Positions 22,447 to 32,610 are shown, numbered from the stretch's first letter. The stretch is DNA of 64,000 bases from Maea johnstoni (GCA_963942565.1 OZ012693.1:8902165-8966164); one strand, 5' to 3'. Numbers and translations are program-made. The notes: generated from the sequence alone by a model not told the origin.

Positions 22447-23032
22447 TAAGCTGTAGACAGGAGTGGTTTAGGAGTTATATAATAAGGGTATTACTTGGCT
22501 ATAAAGTGTCCTCTCCCCTCCCTGTTTGCCAATAGACTACTGCAATTCGACACTCAGTGAGGACATTATTAGCGGTCTTGATGGGTCCATCTGACCATTA
22601 CCCATATAATAATAACAGCTACTGGTAGTAAGTGCAAAAGTAGTGCAAGTTCACTACTGGATCATTGATTATTAATAAGGCTTAAATTTGAAGGCAAAAA
22701 AAGATCCACCGAAAAAAGATGTGGGTTGCAATTCCTTTGCATTTTTCTGTATGAGTATAAGTACATGCAAATGCAGTTTCGCCTCTATAACAATTAAATA
22801 AAGGTGGACCAATAATCTCTCAAATCTAAATATATAGGTAGACTTATTTATGCACAATATTTTGGACTATAGAAAAGCAATTTGTAGTTTAGTACATATA
22901 AAGAATAGCTGAACTTTTTTTTGATTTTCTGGTGAAAGGAAAAGGTGCATGGTGTGTAACAATTGCTCATTGACATGGGTTGAACTAAAAATGATCTTGG
23001 ACTTAATTCAATATTTACATTAAGCATAAATG
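22447..23032. other. No gene seen
   Basis: Unique-looking AT-rich spacer. Confidence 0.4.
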
Positions 23033-23048
23033 TGTGTGTGTGTGTGTG
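23033..23048. repeat. Short (GT)n tract
   Basis: Eight GT dinucleotides. Confidence 0.9.
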
Positions 23049-23570
23049 CCTGTGCATCTGTAGTCTTCAAAAGGGTTAATTAATTTAGGGGTCAACAATT
23101 CAAAATCAAAATACATAAGTTTTCTCAGTGTGCCACCCTTTTAGCCGATATTGTCTGACCCATTTTTATCAAGCCAGTGACTCAATTGATAAATGCACAG
23201 ATACATCAGATAGAGGTAAGCAATTATCTTTATTGCATATTTATACGATGCACAAAATCTATTTTTATACTTTTCACCAGGGAAAATTTATCATCTAGAA
23301 AATATCTGCATACCTCCTAAATACAACCAGTGTGCTTCAGGAGGTAGAAAGGATAAAGCCTCTTTGCACTGAGATTAAGTTCACAATACTCATGATTCTC
23401 TTTTAACCGATTTCTTTCTGCAGCAGTTCAAAACAATTGAAACTTCTGATGATATTTTCTCTTAAGAAAGCAACTTCTGGTAATCTATAAACAGGATGGA
23501 TATTAATTAGTAAGAAAGCCATCACTATCCTTCAAATTTCTTTAGTTTTATATATATTTGTTTTTGTTTT
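23049..23570. other. No gene seen
   Basis: If the exon-like ORFs at 23881-24681 are real, this would be intronic sequence of the same gene. Confidence 0.4.
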
Positions 23571-23784
23571 TTAACCCTCCTAATGCTGAGGCTACTTGCG
23601 TCAAAAGCACAAGAACGCAAAGATCTTTGTAAACTGTCTAAACCCTATCATGTTGGTATTCATTGGATAGCTCTTGTTGTGTACTTTCAAATGTGTACCC
23701 AAGTGCCAGGACTTCTATCATTTGTCAGTTGTTTTGCTTCATTTTGTATTGGCCAAATTAGCTAGCTGCATAATTAAGGGTTAA
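23571..23784 (+). mobile_element. Family A MITE, complete
   Basis: TTAA on both sides. It lies about 100 bp past the donor site of the candidate exon 23881-24015, so it would be intronic. Confidence 0.93.
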
Positions 23785-23854
23785 CAAGTACCTATACGCA
23801 CCTTGCTGGCACTCGATCTTTACAATAAGTACTCCTACTCTAGGCACGAATGGG
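23781..23854. mobile_element. Short TTAA element fragment with a B-like end
   Basis: Starts at the TTAA that closes the preceding A copy and ends GGCACGAATGGGTTAA, a B-type terminus. Only ~73 bp long. Confidence 0.5.
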
Positions 23855-23880
23855 TTAAAGTTCGCTTCCTGGTGAAATAC

Positions 23881-24015
23881 CTCATGTAATGCACTAATCA
23901 CAATGCATTCTACGCATGATTTAACATGTTCTAGAAAACTGTCCAGTTTCCTCAACTCTTTGTGCTCACTGACGCAGAAAACTTGCAGACCTCTAAATAA
24001 CTGATCCCAAAACGT
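23881..24015 (-). CDS. Candidate internal exon of an unidentified protein
   Basis: A 45-codon open frame, read on the minus strand, starts TFWDQLFRGLQVFCV and ends IVISALHE. It is preceded by a pyrimidine-rich acceptor (CTTTTTTCTTGTCTTGAAG) and followed by a donor-like GAG/GTATTT, and both borders fall between codons. It follows the ORF at 24358-24681 in the same frame phase. Composition is protein-like, with mixed charged and hydrophobic residues suggesting helices and no low complexity. I do not recognise the family. It could still be chance, or a decayed exon. Confidence 0.5.
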
Positions 24016-24081
24016 CTTCAAGACAAGAAAAAAGCTTTTGCTTAGAATACAAAAAATAGTACCATAAGTGAGTAGCTGGTC

Positions 24082-24296
24082 TTAACCCTTCCAATACTGA
24101 GGCTATGTTCGTCCAAAGCACAAGGACACAAAAGTTTTTGAAAGACATCTAAACCCTATATTGTTGGTATTCATTGGATAGCTCTCCCTGAGTACTCTCA
24201 GATGAGTACCAATACGCTAGAGTATCAGTCATTTTCAGATTTTTTTTTGCATCCTCTTCTATCGGCCAAATTAGTCACTAGCAGCTTAAAGGTTAA
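24082..24296 (+). mobile_element. Family A MITE, complete, inside a candidate intron
   Basis: Sits between the two exon-like ORFs, in the opposite sense to them, and makes up about 215 of the 342 bp separating them. Confidence 0.92.
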
Positions 24297-24357
24297 AACT
24301 TTACACAGGGGCCACACGTTTTCTAAAAAGTGGAAAAATTACTGATGACAACTATAC

Positions 24358-24681
24358 CAGCTTCTCAAAGTGTAAGCTCAACCTCAAATGGTTTGTGTTG
24401 ACAGACTTATCTAAACTATTTGTCAGCCTTTTAAGCAATCCCTTCAATATGAAAACCTTCTCTGCTGTAGACATAGAATTTATCAACTCTTGGATAAAAT
24501 GATATTGATGAATCAGAATATCTGGCATGAAGTATGTGGCCACTTCTGTTACAATATTTCCTTCATCATTCAAATGGGAAAATTTCTTTAGGTCATTGAC
24601 CAAATTATTTGCCAATTGTAATGTTATAACACTTTGAGTGACGATCAGTACAGTTAATTGATGTTTTGTTTCAAAACAAAG
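24358..24681 (-). CDS. Candidate internal exon of an unidentified protein
   Basis: A 108-codon open frame on the minus strand, beginning LCFETKHQLTVLIVTQ and ending RLSLHFEKL, with amphipathic segments such as VATYFMPDILIHQYHFIQEL and VFILKGLLKRLTNSL. It reads like a helical-repeat protein. The 3' border CTG/GTATAG is donor-like and in phase with the exon at 23881-24015. The upstream border is uncertain: CAG/CTT at 24681 keeps phase 0, and another AG lies at 24699-24700 with a better pyrimidine tract upstream. No start codon is proposed. Family not recognised. Confidence 0.5.
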
Positions 24682-24790
24682 CTGTATTGGTTTCAATACT
24701 CAATCTACATATAGAAAACCACTTCACTTTCTTAAGATATAGCAAATTAAGTAATTGATTTTTTGAAAAGGTGACTAAAGATATCTCTGA

Positions 24791-25075
24791 CAAGTTTGAT
24801 CAAAAATCCCAAGAAACAAAAAACAAACAAACACAGACACAGTAAAACTTTTCGTAACAGCAACCATATGATGACATCTTTTTGTCACACTAAAAAAAAT
24901 GAAACGACTTTACCCGATACAAGTCAAATTGTTCAGTTTGATCAAAAACATCAAGAACCAAGAGAAAAAAAACACAGACACAGACTTTTTTTCCCTAACA
25001 GCTACCATATATGATGACATCTTTTGGTCACACTAGAAAAATGAAACGACTTCACCCAAAACAAGTCAAATTGAC
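24791..25075. repeat. Tandem duplication, ~143-bp unit, two copies
   Basis: Both units hold AGTTTGATCAAAAA, AAAACACAGACACAG-like, CATATGATGACATCTTTT-like and ATGAAACGACTT blocks in order. Confidence 0.9.
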
Positions 25076-25189
25076 AAGTACATTCAATAAAGCCCACAGG
25101 GCCCATTATCCTAAAAATTTGATACATTTTCCTCTGATAAGTCCTTATCAAATTTGCACATTTTCTCCATCGCTACTCATCAATGACAT

Positions 25190-25515
25190 CAATTTTCATC
25201 TAGCAGTGGAACTTGTTGATTTCGAGCATGCACTTGAAATCCCACGAGGGGCATCAAAATGCCAAAGCAATAAAGTGATTTTGCGCAGCATCGTCCCGAG
25301 ATCGCAAGCTGCGGGCGGTAGATTTGCATTGTTGCGTGGTAGAATGATAAGTGATCGGCGTCGGGGAATTCCTGGTGCAGGATGCGTAGTCAAGCTGAGA
25401 GGCAGCGGGAACACATGCTGATGAGTCGAGTAAGATGTTATGAGGAGTTGAATTGACAGGCCTGAGGGGGTCTCTTAACAGACACACGATGATGCCACGT
25501 ACTACAGCCCCTGAT
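25190..25515. other. GC- and CpG-richer island, possible regulatory sequence
   Basis: Repeat-free patch with CGTCCCGAGATCGCAAGCTG, GCGGGCGGTAG and GATCGGCGTCGGGGAA. It is open in several frames on both strands without a preferred one, which argues for base composition rather than a coding exon. Confidence 0.4.
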
Positions 25516-25519
25516 GTAG

Positions 25520-25702
25520 GGCCGAGAAAAAAAGTGTTGTTTTTTCAGTAACCCGATACTAATAAATTTTCACTCAACATAATCCTTACCCTAAAGTTTT
25601 TTCCACCCTTCCAACTCCCAACCAACATAAAACATGACTTACATTTCTTGAAAAAAAATAATCAAAAAAAAATCCAACCTTCCTTCCCTATCTTTTTTTT
25701 TT

Positions 25703-25734
<32 letters not shown>

Positions 25735-25764
25735 ACAGGAAACAAACAGTTTCTTTTTTAGGCC
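25520..25764 (+). mobile_element. Family C Harbinger-like MITE with (GTT)n insert
   Basis: GGCCGAGAAAAAAAGTGTTG to TTCTTTTTTAGGCC. The right inner part contains about ten GTT triplets (25705-25733) in place of the usual TTTTTTTTCGGACC. Confidence 0.88.
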
Positions 25765-25808
25765 TAACATAACCAGTTCAATCCTGGCTTAACCAGCCGA
25801 CAGGCTGT

Positions 25809-26103
25809 TTTAACCCTTATGCTGCTGCTGGCTAATTTGGCTAATACAAAATGGTGCAAAAAACCTAGACAATGACTGAAACCCTAGCACATGGGTACTC
25901 ATCTGAGCATACTGGGTGAGAGCTATCCAATGAATACCAACATGACAAGGTTTAGATGGTTTTCAATATTCTTTGCCTCCTTTAAGTGCTTTGGACAAAT
26001 ATAAAATGATGCAAAAAACAATAAAAAGCAATTTAGAAGGTTTTCAAAAATCTTTGCATCCTTGTGCTTTGGATGACAGTAGCCTCAGCATTAGAAGGGT
26101 TAA
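25809..26103 (-). mobile_element. Family A MITE with internal duplication
   Basis: TTAA at both ends, but ~80 bp longer than the family. After TTTGGACAAATA the sequence restarts with AAAATGATGCAAAAAACA from the left arm, then repeats TTTTCAAAAATCTTTGCATC. The layout suggests template switching or partial recombination between two copies. Confidence 0.9.
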
Positions 26104-26226
26104 TGTTTAAAATCATAAATCAACCAACAAATCTATGAAAATTGTAAAACACAAATCAATGCCTAATCATACTGTTATTTAAACATGTATCATAGATCCC
26201 AACATCACTTTTAAGGGAAAATGTAA

Positions 26227-26472
26227 GGCTTAAAAAAAGTAGTTTGTTTCCTGTAACCCTACCCTAACAAGTTTTTATTCAAAAAATTCCCTACCCTAAA
26301 GTTTTTACCGCCCTCCCCACTCCCAATCTACGTAAAACATGCATAAAACACACATTTTTGACCAAAAAAATAATGCAAAAAAAAATAATTTCACCGACCC
26401 ACCTACCCCATTTTTTTTTTGAACCGTTACTTACAGCCGCTACAGGAAACAAACAATATTTTTTTCTTGGCC
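26227..26472 (+). mobile_element. Family C Harbinger-like MITE, complete
   Basis: GGCTTAAAAAAAGTAGTTTG to ATTTTTTTCTTGGCC, flanked by TAA on both sides. Confidence 0.93.
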
Positions 26473-27150
26473 TAAAGCATTAGATAAACTGCTTTTAATG
26501 CTTAGAGTTCCCGTTGAGGAGTGCCTATGATAGCTTCTACCATGTTTTAATCCAAAATGAATTAGGTTTTCTGGTGAAGCCTTAATTTACAGCAAAACCT
26601 CTCCTGCAAAAAAAACTTAAAAGAAACTAAGCATTCATCAGAACCCAAACTACGTCCCTATTTCAAATACTGAGGCAATTCATTAAAGTCATTTTCAAAT
26701 AAGTCCCACACCATCCAGAGGAAAATAATAATACCGAGAACTCTAAAGATGAATGGATTAAAATGCACATATACAGGATCTAGCTCACAAAAACTGTAGG
26801 AAAGTAGGGAAGGGCTAGTGAACATCTTTTAAAATTTCTACTAGAGCAAACTTAATCACATTCATTAATGTTTAATTGATAAACTAATATGATTATCCAA
26901 GTGAGTACATTGAGATATTAAGATTTAATTAATCTGCATGGTTAATCCATTAGGCTGTGGATTGACTGCTGCTAATCTAGTATAAACTAGAAATTTGAAT
27001 TTTTTCTTCATTCATGTGCCATATATGCATTTCCTATACGGTACTTCCAGGATTTTGAAGAAAATTTTGTTATCTGTAAAACATATGCTTGCATGATAAG
27101 CAGGAAAACAGACAATTTCTTTTTTATTATACTACTACACATTTTGACTA
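26473..27150. other. No gene seen
   Basis: About 680 bp of AT-rich unique-looking sequence. Confidence 0.4.
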
Positions 27151-27350
27151 TGGCCTGCCTTGATGGCTGTGTGGTCTAAGGTGTAGCCACTGACTGCTAG
27201 CTGTCTCTCACCACTGTTTGGGTTCAATTCCCAACCGGGACATGTGAGAAAGTTGCCAGTGACTTGGGGTTAGGCGGTGGTTTTTGCAGGGTACTCCAGT
27301 TTCCTCCAACAGTTACAACTGGCTTGTCACGACTTGGTCGCAAAATGACA
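27151..27350 (+). mobile_element. tRNA-derived SINE, family 2
   Basis: A-box-like TGGCTGTGTGGTCTAAGG, B box GGGTTCAATTCCC, then TGTGAGAAAGTTGCCAGTGA, GGCGGTGGTTTTTGCAGG and TTACAACTGGCTTGTCACGA. The fullest copy of the left half. Confidence 0.85.
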
Positions 27351-27485
27351 GAAAAAGTGACAAAAAACAACATTCAAAAAAACATTAGCTATTTGTTGAT
27401 AATTACTGAGGAAGCCATACAGTTATTAATTATCCCTGGAAAACCATCTGCTAACCCCTAGCTACTAGCAGCTTCCTAACATGCC

Positions 27486-27710
27486 TTAACCCAATATGCT
27501 GCTGGTGGCTAATTTGGCCAACGCAAAAAGATGCAAAAAACTTGAAAAATGACTGAAACCATGGCATATTGGTACCTATGGGTACTCATCTGAGAGTACT
27601 TGGTGAGAGATATCCAATGAATATCAACATGACAGGGTTAAGTTGTTTTTCAAAAATCTTTGCCTCCTTGTGCTTTGGACAAAAGTAGCCTCAGCATTGA
27701 AAGGGTTTAA
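27486..27710 (-). mobile_element. Family A MITE
   Basis: TTAACCCAATATGCTGCTGG to ATTGAAAGGGTTTAA. A 13-bp local duplication around TTGGTACCTATGGGTACTC lengthens the middle. Confidence 0.92.
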
Positions 27711-27776
27711 CATGATCAAGATCTGAGATTGTGTATAGAATAGAGACACAGTAAAATATTGGTTCTGAATGCATTA

Positions 27777-28000
27777 GGCCTGAAAATTTGTTTGTTTCAA
27801 TCCTGTAACCCTCCCTACCCTAACAAGTTTTTACTCCCTCCTCTAAAGTTTTTCTGCCTTTCATACTTCAAATTAGCATAAAACATGCATGAAGCATGCA
27901 TTTTTGAAAGAAAAATCCCTCCCCCTCAATATTTTTTTTACCTACCAACCTGCCTCATATTTTTTTCTAAATCTTTACAGAAAATAAACATTTATAGACT
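27777..28000 (+). mobile_element. Family C MITE, diverged right end
   Basis: GGCCTGAAAATTTGTTTGTT preceded by TTA; the right terminus is reduced to TTTACAGAAAATAAACATTT, and TTA follows. Confidence 0.8.
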
Positions 28001-28004
28001 TTAG

Positions 28005-28250
28005 ACTGCTCAGCCATAGAGGCAGCCCTGCAGCTTGCATGTCTATACCTACTTGTGTTGTAGGGCTAGGAGGGTACCCTACAAGCCTGCCATGCTCAGT
28101 ATGGATTAGTCCTTGATTGCATGACCCCATACAATCCCTAAAATGGGGTTCAGGAATTGCAAGTGTCCCTCCTATTATTGGGATGGTGTCCATAATTACC
28201 AACAACGAGTCCCCGTAAGGCCATTCTGAGCATGAACTTTTCTCACACAT
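28005..28250. other. No gene seen
   Basis: Unique-looking; a 91-codon minus ORF lacks supporting signals. Confidence 0.35.
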
Positions 28251-28585
28251 CGCGGGACGTAGGCTCTCCTGCCGCGTTGTTAACGGTCAGGAGACCAAGC
28301 AAACAAGGCAATAAAGCAAGGCACTAATCAATGTTTTATTGCACGCCGCCAGCGACGCGGACTGGGAATGTCACCTCCGTATCGGGGCAGGAAGAGGCGG
28401 GACTTATCCGGACGGTCGCGTGAGCAGATCGCGAGGCAATCTACGCGTCCATTCCGAATTCTCACCCTCAAGTCACACATGCAATATTCATTCAATAAAG
28501 CGGCCATGCATTGCAGCTGCAACAAGGCCGCTGCTACGACTGACAAGAGGCAACAAATACCATACCACTTTACGGCAGCAAAGAG
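28250..28585. other. GC- and CpG-rich island, possible regulatory sequence
   Basis: Contains CGCCGCCAGCGACGCGG, CGGACGGTCGCGTGAGCAGATCGCGAGG (as overlapping words) and ACGCGTCC, the densest CpG in the window outside the hAT element. No repeat family matches. ORFs are open in several frames but run on into the adjacent A element, so none is called. A promoter or enhancer is possible. Confidence 0.4.
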
Positions 28586-28590
28586 ATTAC

Positions 28591-28806
28591 TTAACCCTAT
28601 CAGCGCTGAGGCTTGTAATGTTCATCCAAAGCACAAGGATGCAAAGATTTCTGAAAACCATCTAAACCCTGTCATGTTGGTATTCATTGGATAGCTCTCG
28701 CTGAGTACTCTCAGACAAGTACCCATTTGCCAGAGTTTCAGTCATTTTTAAGATTTTTGCATCATTTTGTATTGGCCATATTAGCCACCACCAGCAAAAG
28801 GGTTAA
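28591..28806 (+). mobile_element. Family A MITE, complete
   Basis: Clear example of the foldback layout: TTAACCCT, GATGCAAA, GAAA.C, GAGTACTC occur in the same order when read inward from either end. Its right TTAA also opens the family B copy that follows. Confidence 0.95.
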
Positions 28807-29032
28807 CCCTATCCATTAGAGCTTGTATGTGAAAATGTCCTGATATTTTTGGTAATATCGCTGTGAACAGAGCAAACCTTAGCAAATATTTGAAGGAGAA
28901 ACTTTTTCAAAGCTCAACCAACAATTCTCCTTCAAACATTTTACAAATGCCTTAATCGATAATTATTCTCAAAGATATTACAGATCTGGACGACATATTT
29001 GTCAAGGAGACCTCAAGGCATGAATGGGTTGA
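28803..29032 (+). mobile_element. Family B MITE, shares TTAA with A
   Basis: TTAACCCTATCCATTAGAGC to AAGGCATGAATGGGTTGA. The core AAATATTTGAAGGAGAAACT pairs with CAACAATTCTCCTTCAAACA. Confidence 0.9.
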
Positions 29033-29334
29033 TATTGCTGCCTGATTCTCTAATAACACAATAATAGCCTCTATATTGTCAGCTGCAATGTTGCTGATCT
29101 AATTCATAATCTAGAGAGGGCGTGCTTTGTGTACCTTCTTCAGTTGCAAACTCGAGTACAGCAATAAAAGCAGTCCTTTCATAGGCTTGACTTACATTTG
29201 ACAGAAGAATAATTCAAACATCATCTGGCTTAATAACACAATTAAATAAAAGGAGGAAGTATTTTTATGTATTAAGATTTTAGTCAATTGAGGCCAATAT
29301 TACACAACTTTTTGACGTTTTCCATAAGAAATCT

Positions 29335-29405
29335 GCTAAAAGGGCAAGTAATAATGTCAGAAGGACAAGTATACATATTACAGCTCACTTGCCCTTATAA
29401 AGGCA
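29335..29405. repeat. Short hairpin of the D type
   Basis: AAAGGGCAAGTAATAATGTC pairs with CTCACTTGCCCTTATAAAGG. The ACTTGCCC word is the one seen in family D elements. Confidence 0.55.
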
Positions 29406-29422
29406 ATTAGTAGTCTTTCATG

Positions 29423-29640
29423 TTAACCCATTCACACCAGGAGCTCTCCTTGACATGAATATCATCTGTACCTATACCAAATTCGAAAATAACTCACAAA
29501 AGAAGAATAAATTCATCAAATATTTGATGGAGAGTTGTTTGTTGGTATCTGATCAAAATTTATACATCAAAAATTGATTCAAACAGAATATTATCACCAA
29601 AATGGTCAGGCTTTTCCTTAGCACAGGCATGAGTGGGTAA
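29423..29640 (+). mobile_element. Family B MITE
   Basis: TTAACCCATTCACACCAGGA to CACAGGCATGAGTGGGTAA, with core ATCAAATATTTGATGGAGAG. Confidence 0.88.
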
Positions 29641-30530
29641 AGGTTGAATCTAACGTTCATATCACTTAATGTCAGGATTTTAAAGATGTAAAATGTAGAG
29701 TTGGTTAACCCATCCAATGCTGAGGCTACATTTGTCCGAAACATAAAAACCGAAAAACATCTAAACCCTGTCATGTTGGTGCTCATTGGATAGCTCTTGC
29801 TGAGTACTGTCAGATTAATACTCATTTGCCAGGGTTTCAGTCATTTTTCAGGTTTTTTGCATCATTTTGTATTGGCCAAATTAGCCACCAGCAGCATAAT
29901 GGTTAATGTCATTGCAATAATAAATTGGTTAATGTTGAATACACAGATCTTCTCCCTTAAGTCAGAATTTTTAAAGAAGTAGGATGTATGTAGCTTCAGG
30001 CATAAATGGGTTAACATCATAACTTTTAAAGATGTAGGATGTATGTAGCCACATGCATAAATGAGTTAATGTCAGATGTAGGACTGATTTAAAGTAGTTA
30101 TAAATGGGTTAAAGTTATTATTTTTTCAAAATGTAGGTTTAGTTTATGTGACCACTGGCATAAATCAGTTAAAGTTATTATTCTTTTAAATGTAGATTTG
30201 GTTTATGTAGACAATTGCTCAAATTGGTTAAAGTTATTATTTTTTCAAAATGTAGTTTTTGTTTATGTAGCCATATGTAGGCATGAGAGGGTTAATGTCA
30301 AGTGTGAATTTCTAATCCCTAAACATCAGGATTTTCAAAGATGTAGGATCTATGTAGCTACAAGCTAAAATGGGTTAAAATTATTATTTTTTCAAAATAT
30401 TGGTATTGTTTATGTAGCCATATGTAGGCATGAGAGGGTTAATGCTGAGAGCGGAGTTCTAATCCCTAAACGTCAGGGTTTTTGAAGAAGTAGGACCGGT
30501 TTGTGTGGCTAATTAGCAACACTATAAAAC
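29640..30530 (+). repeat. Satellite of ~55-70 bp units resembling a TTAA-element end
   Basis: Ten or more diverged units. Each runs GTTAA(AGTTATTATTTTTTC)AAAATGTAG, GTTTATGTAGCCA, GCATAAATGGGTTAA. Every unit finishes with the GCAT.AATGGGTTAA terminus seen on family B. A family A element is inserted within the array at 29705-29906. Confidence 0.8.
29705..29906 (+). mobile_element. Family A MITE inside the short-unit satellite
   Basis: TTAACCCATCCAATGCTGAG to AGCAGCATAATGGTTAA. It is a little short because GGATGCAAAGATTTTTG is deleted. Confidence 0.92.
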
Positions 30531-30556
30531 ACTCTCAGAGCGACTGCTGCGGCACT

Positions 30557-31500
30557 CCAGCTGTCTCTGCGGGTAAACTCAATTACCCTCTACCCCGGGC
30601 CTCCCCTACACACTCCATAGACTCACACTGATCCCCCACAATGCACTACTCCAGCTGTCTCTGTGGGTAAACTCAATTACCCTCTACCCCGGGCCTCCCC
30701 TACACACTCCATAGACTCACACTGATCCCCCACAATGCACTACTCCAGCTGTCTCTGTGGGTAAACTCAATTACCCTCTACCCCGGGCCTCCCCTACACA
30801 CTCCATAGACTCACACTGATCCCCCACAATGCACTACTCCAGCTGTCTCTGTGGGTAAACTCAATTACCCTCTACCCCGGGCCTCCCCTACACACTCCAT
30901 AGACTCACACTGATCCCCCACAATGCACTACTCCAGCTGTCTCTGCGGGTAAACTCAATTACCCTCTACCCCGGGCCTCCCCTACACACTCCATAGACTC
31001 ACACTGATCCCCCACAATGCACTACTCCAGCTGTCTCTGTGGGTAAACTCAATTACCCTCTACCCCGGGCCTCCCCTACACACTCCATAGACTCACACTG
31101 ATCCCCCACAATGCACTACTCCAGCTGTCTCTGTGGGTAAACTCAATTACCCTCTACCCCGGGCCTCCCCTACACACTCCATAGACTCACACTGATCCCC
31201 CACAATGCACTACTCCAGCTGTCTCTGTGGGTAAACTCAATTACCCTCTACCCCGGGCCTCCCCTACACACTCCATAGACTCACACTGATCCCCCACAAT
31301 GCACTACTCCAGCTGTCTCTGTGGGTAAACTCAATTACCCTCTACCCCGGGCCTCCCCTACACACTCCATAGACTCACACTGATCCCCCACAATGCACTA
31401 CTCCAGCTCTACGTATCTGCGGGTAAACTTAATTACCCTCTAGTCCGGGCCTCCCTTACACCGAGCGATCTCCCACAATGCACCTGGTGATCCCGACAGA
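30557..31500 (+). repeat. 94-bp minisatellite, about ten units
   Basis: Nine units are nearly identical (start CCAGCTGTCTCTG.GGGTAA; visible variation is one C/T position), followed by one diverged unit from 31403. The unit contains GGGTAAACTCAATTACCC, which can form a hairpin, plus CCCCGGG and CTCCATAGACTCACACTGAT. It is far more GC-rich than its flanks. Units are contiguous, with no spacer. Confidence 0.98.
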
Positions 31501-31663
31501 TACGTACAGCATCAAGGCTGTAGGCTGGAATCTCGCGGGGAAACTTATTCGTTTTTCATTAGCACCCTGGGAAACAACTGATTTCTGTCAATGGAGTAAT
31601 GAGTGAAATAATTGTATTGTTTTGTAAGAAATGTTTGTCTGTCATAAGACAACTAGAAGGGTT

Positions 31664-31666
<3 letters not shown>

Positions 31667-31741
<75 letters not shown>
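31667..31741. repeat. (CT)n microsatellite
   Basis: About 75 bp of uninterrupted CT. Confidence 0.98.
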
Positions 31742-31744
<3 letters not shown>

Positions 31745-32248
31745 TTTTCTTTTTGTGGATCATCTCCAATTTCATTTCTAATTGTGAATTCTCCATGGCC
31801 CATTAACTTACCTAGCTGTTTCTGCAATTTGGCTACATTGGACTTCAGCATTGCTGTCTAATTGTCAATTTCTGGATACCCTTGTGCCATGAAAGCTAGA
31901 TGATCCTAATTTTCAAGCACATCTCAGACTTTCAGAAAAAAAATATCAGACATATATATCACCTCATGCAATTTTCAGAAGCTCCAGTCCTAATTAATTG
32001 TGCTATAAACTCAGTAAGGCACTAAAAATAAAATGTGATCTTCTACTGCTGCCTACAGGTATTAGCATAAATCACAATGTCACCAAAGATATCCGGGATA
32101 GGGTTCAAAGGATGTAAGGTATTACGAGACAGCTTTGCCTGCCTCCGGGGAAACAGCATACCTAAACATAAACTTCAATCTAACTGTAGTTAACCCAGGT
32201 AGTACTTCTTCATCATCCACAAACAGCTGCTTGAGGGTATACTTCTAA
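31742..32248. other. No gene seen
   Basis: Unique-looking spacer of ~500 bp. Confidence 0.4.
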
Positions 32249-32480
32249 GGCCTAAAAAAAGTTGTTTGTTTCCTGTAACCCTACCCTAACAAGTTTTTAT
32301 TTAAAAAAAACCTTACCCTTAAGTTTTTTTCCGTCCTCCCAACTCCAAATCAACGTAAAACATGCATAAAACACGCAAATGTGACCAAAAAAATCATGCA
32401 AAAGAAAAAAATCTACCGACCTACCTACTCTTTTTTTTGTCAGACCGTTACAGGAAACAAACAATATTTTTTTCTTGGCC
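32249..32480 (+). mobile_element. Family C Harbinger-like MITE, complete
   Basis: GGCCTAAAAAAAGTTGTTTG to TTTTTTTCTTGGCC; TAA precedes and TTA follows, so the target duplication is off by one base. Confidence 0.9.
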
Positions 32481-32516
32481 TTAGATCCCTTCATATCATA
32501 CTGATTAAGTATCTCT

Positions 32517-32610
32517 ACTATACTATAAGGCTGTTGTTGACATCCATTTTTTTCAATTATGGATACTATTTTTTTTTTATTCCAATAGTTTTGATTCGAT
32601 TTTAGAGAAC
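32517..32610 (+). mobile_element. Family H-like fragment
   Basis: TAAGGCTGTTGTTGACATCC and the following TTTTTTTCAATTATGG match, on the opposite strand, the right part of the 55291-55690 element. Confidence 0.5.

Noticed and set aside
28368-28694. 108-codon ORFs at 28339-28694
   Set aside because: Open in two frames because of GC-rich composition, and their C-termini lie in a family A element. The peptide LNPVMLVFIG recurs wherever A is present.
30557-31500. Possible CRISPR-like array
   Set aside because: Regular 94-bp period, but units are contiguous and identical with no unique spacers, and the genome is animal-like: a minisatellite.
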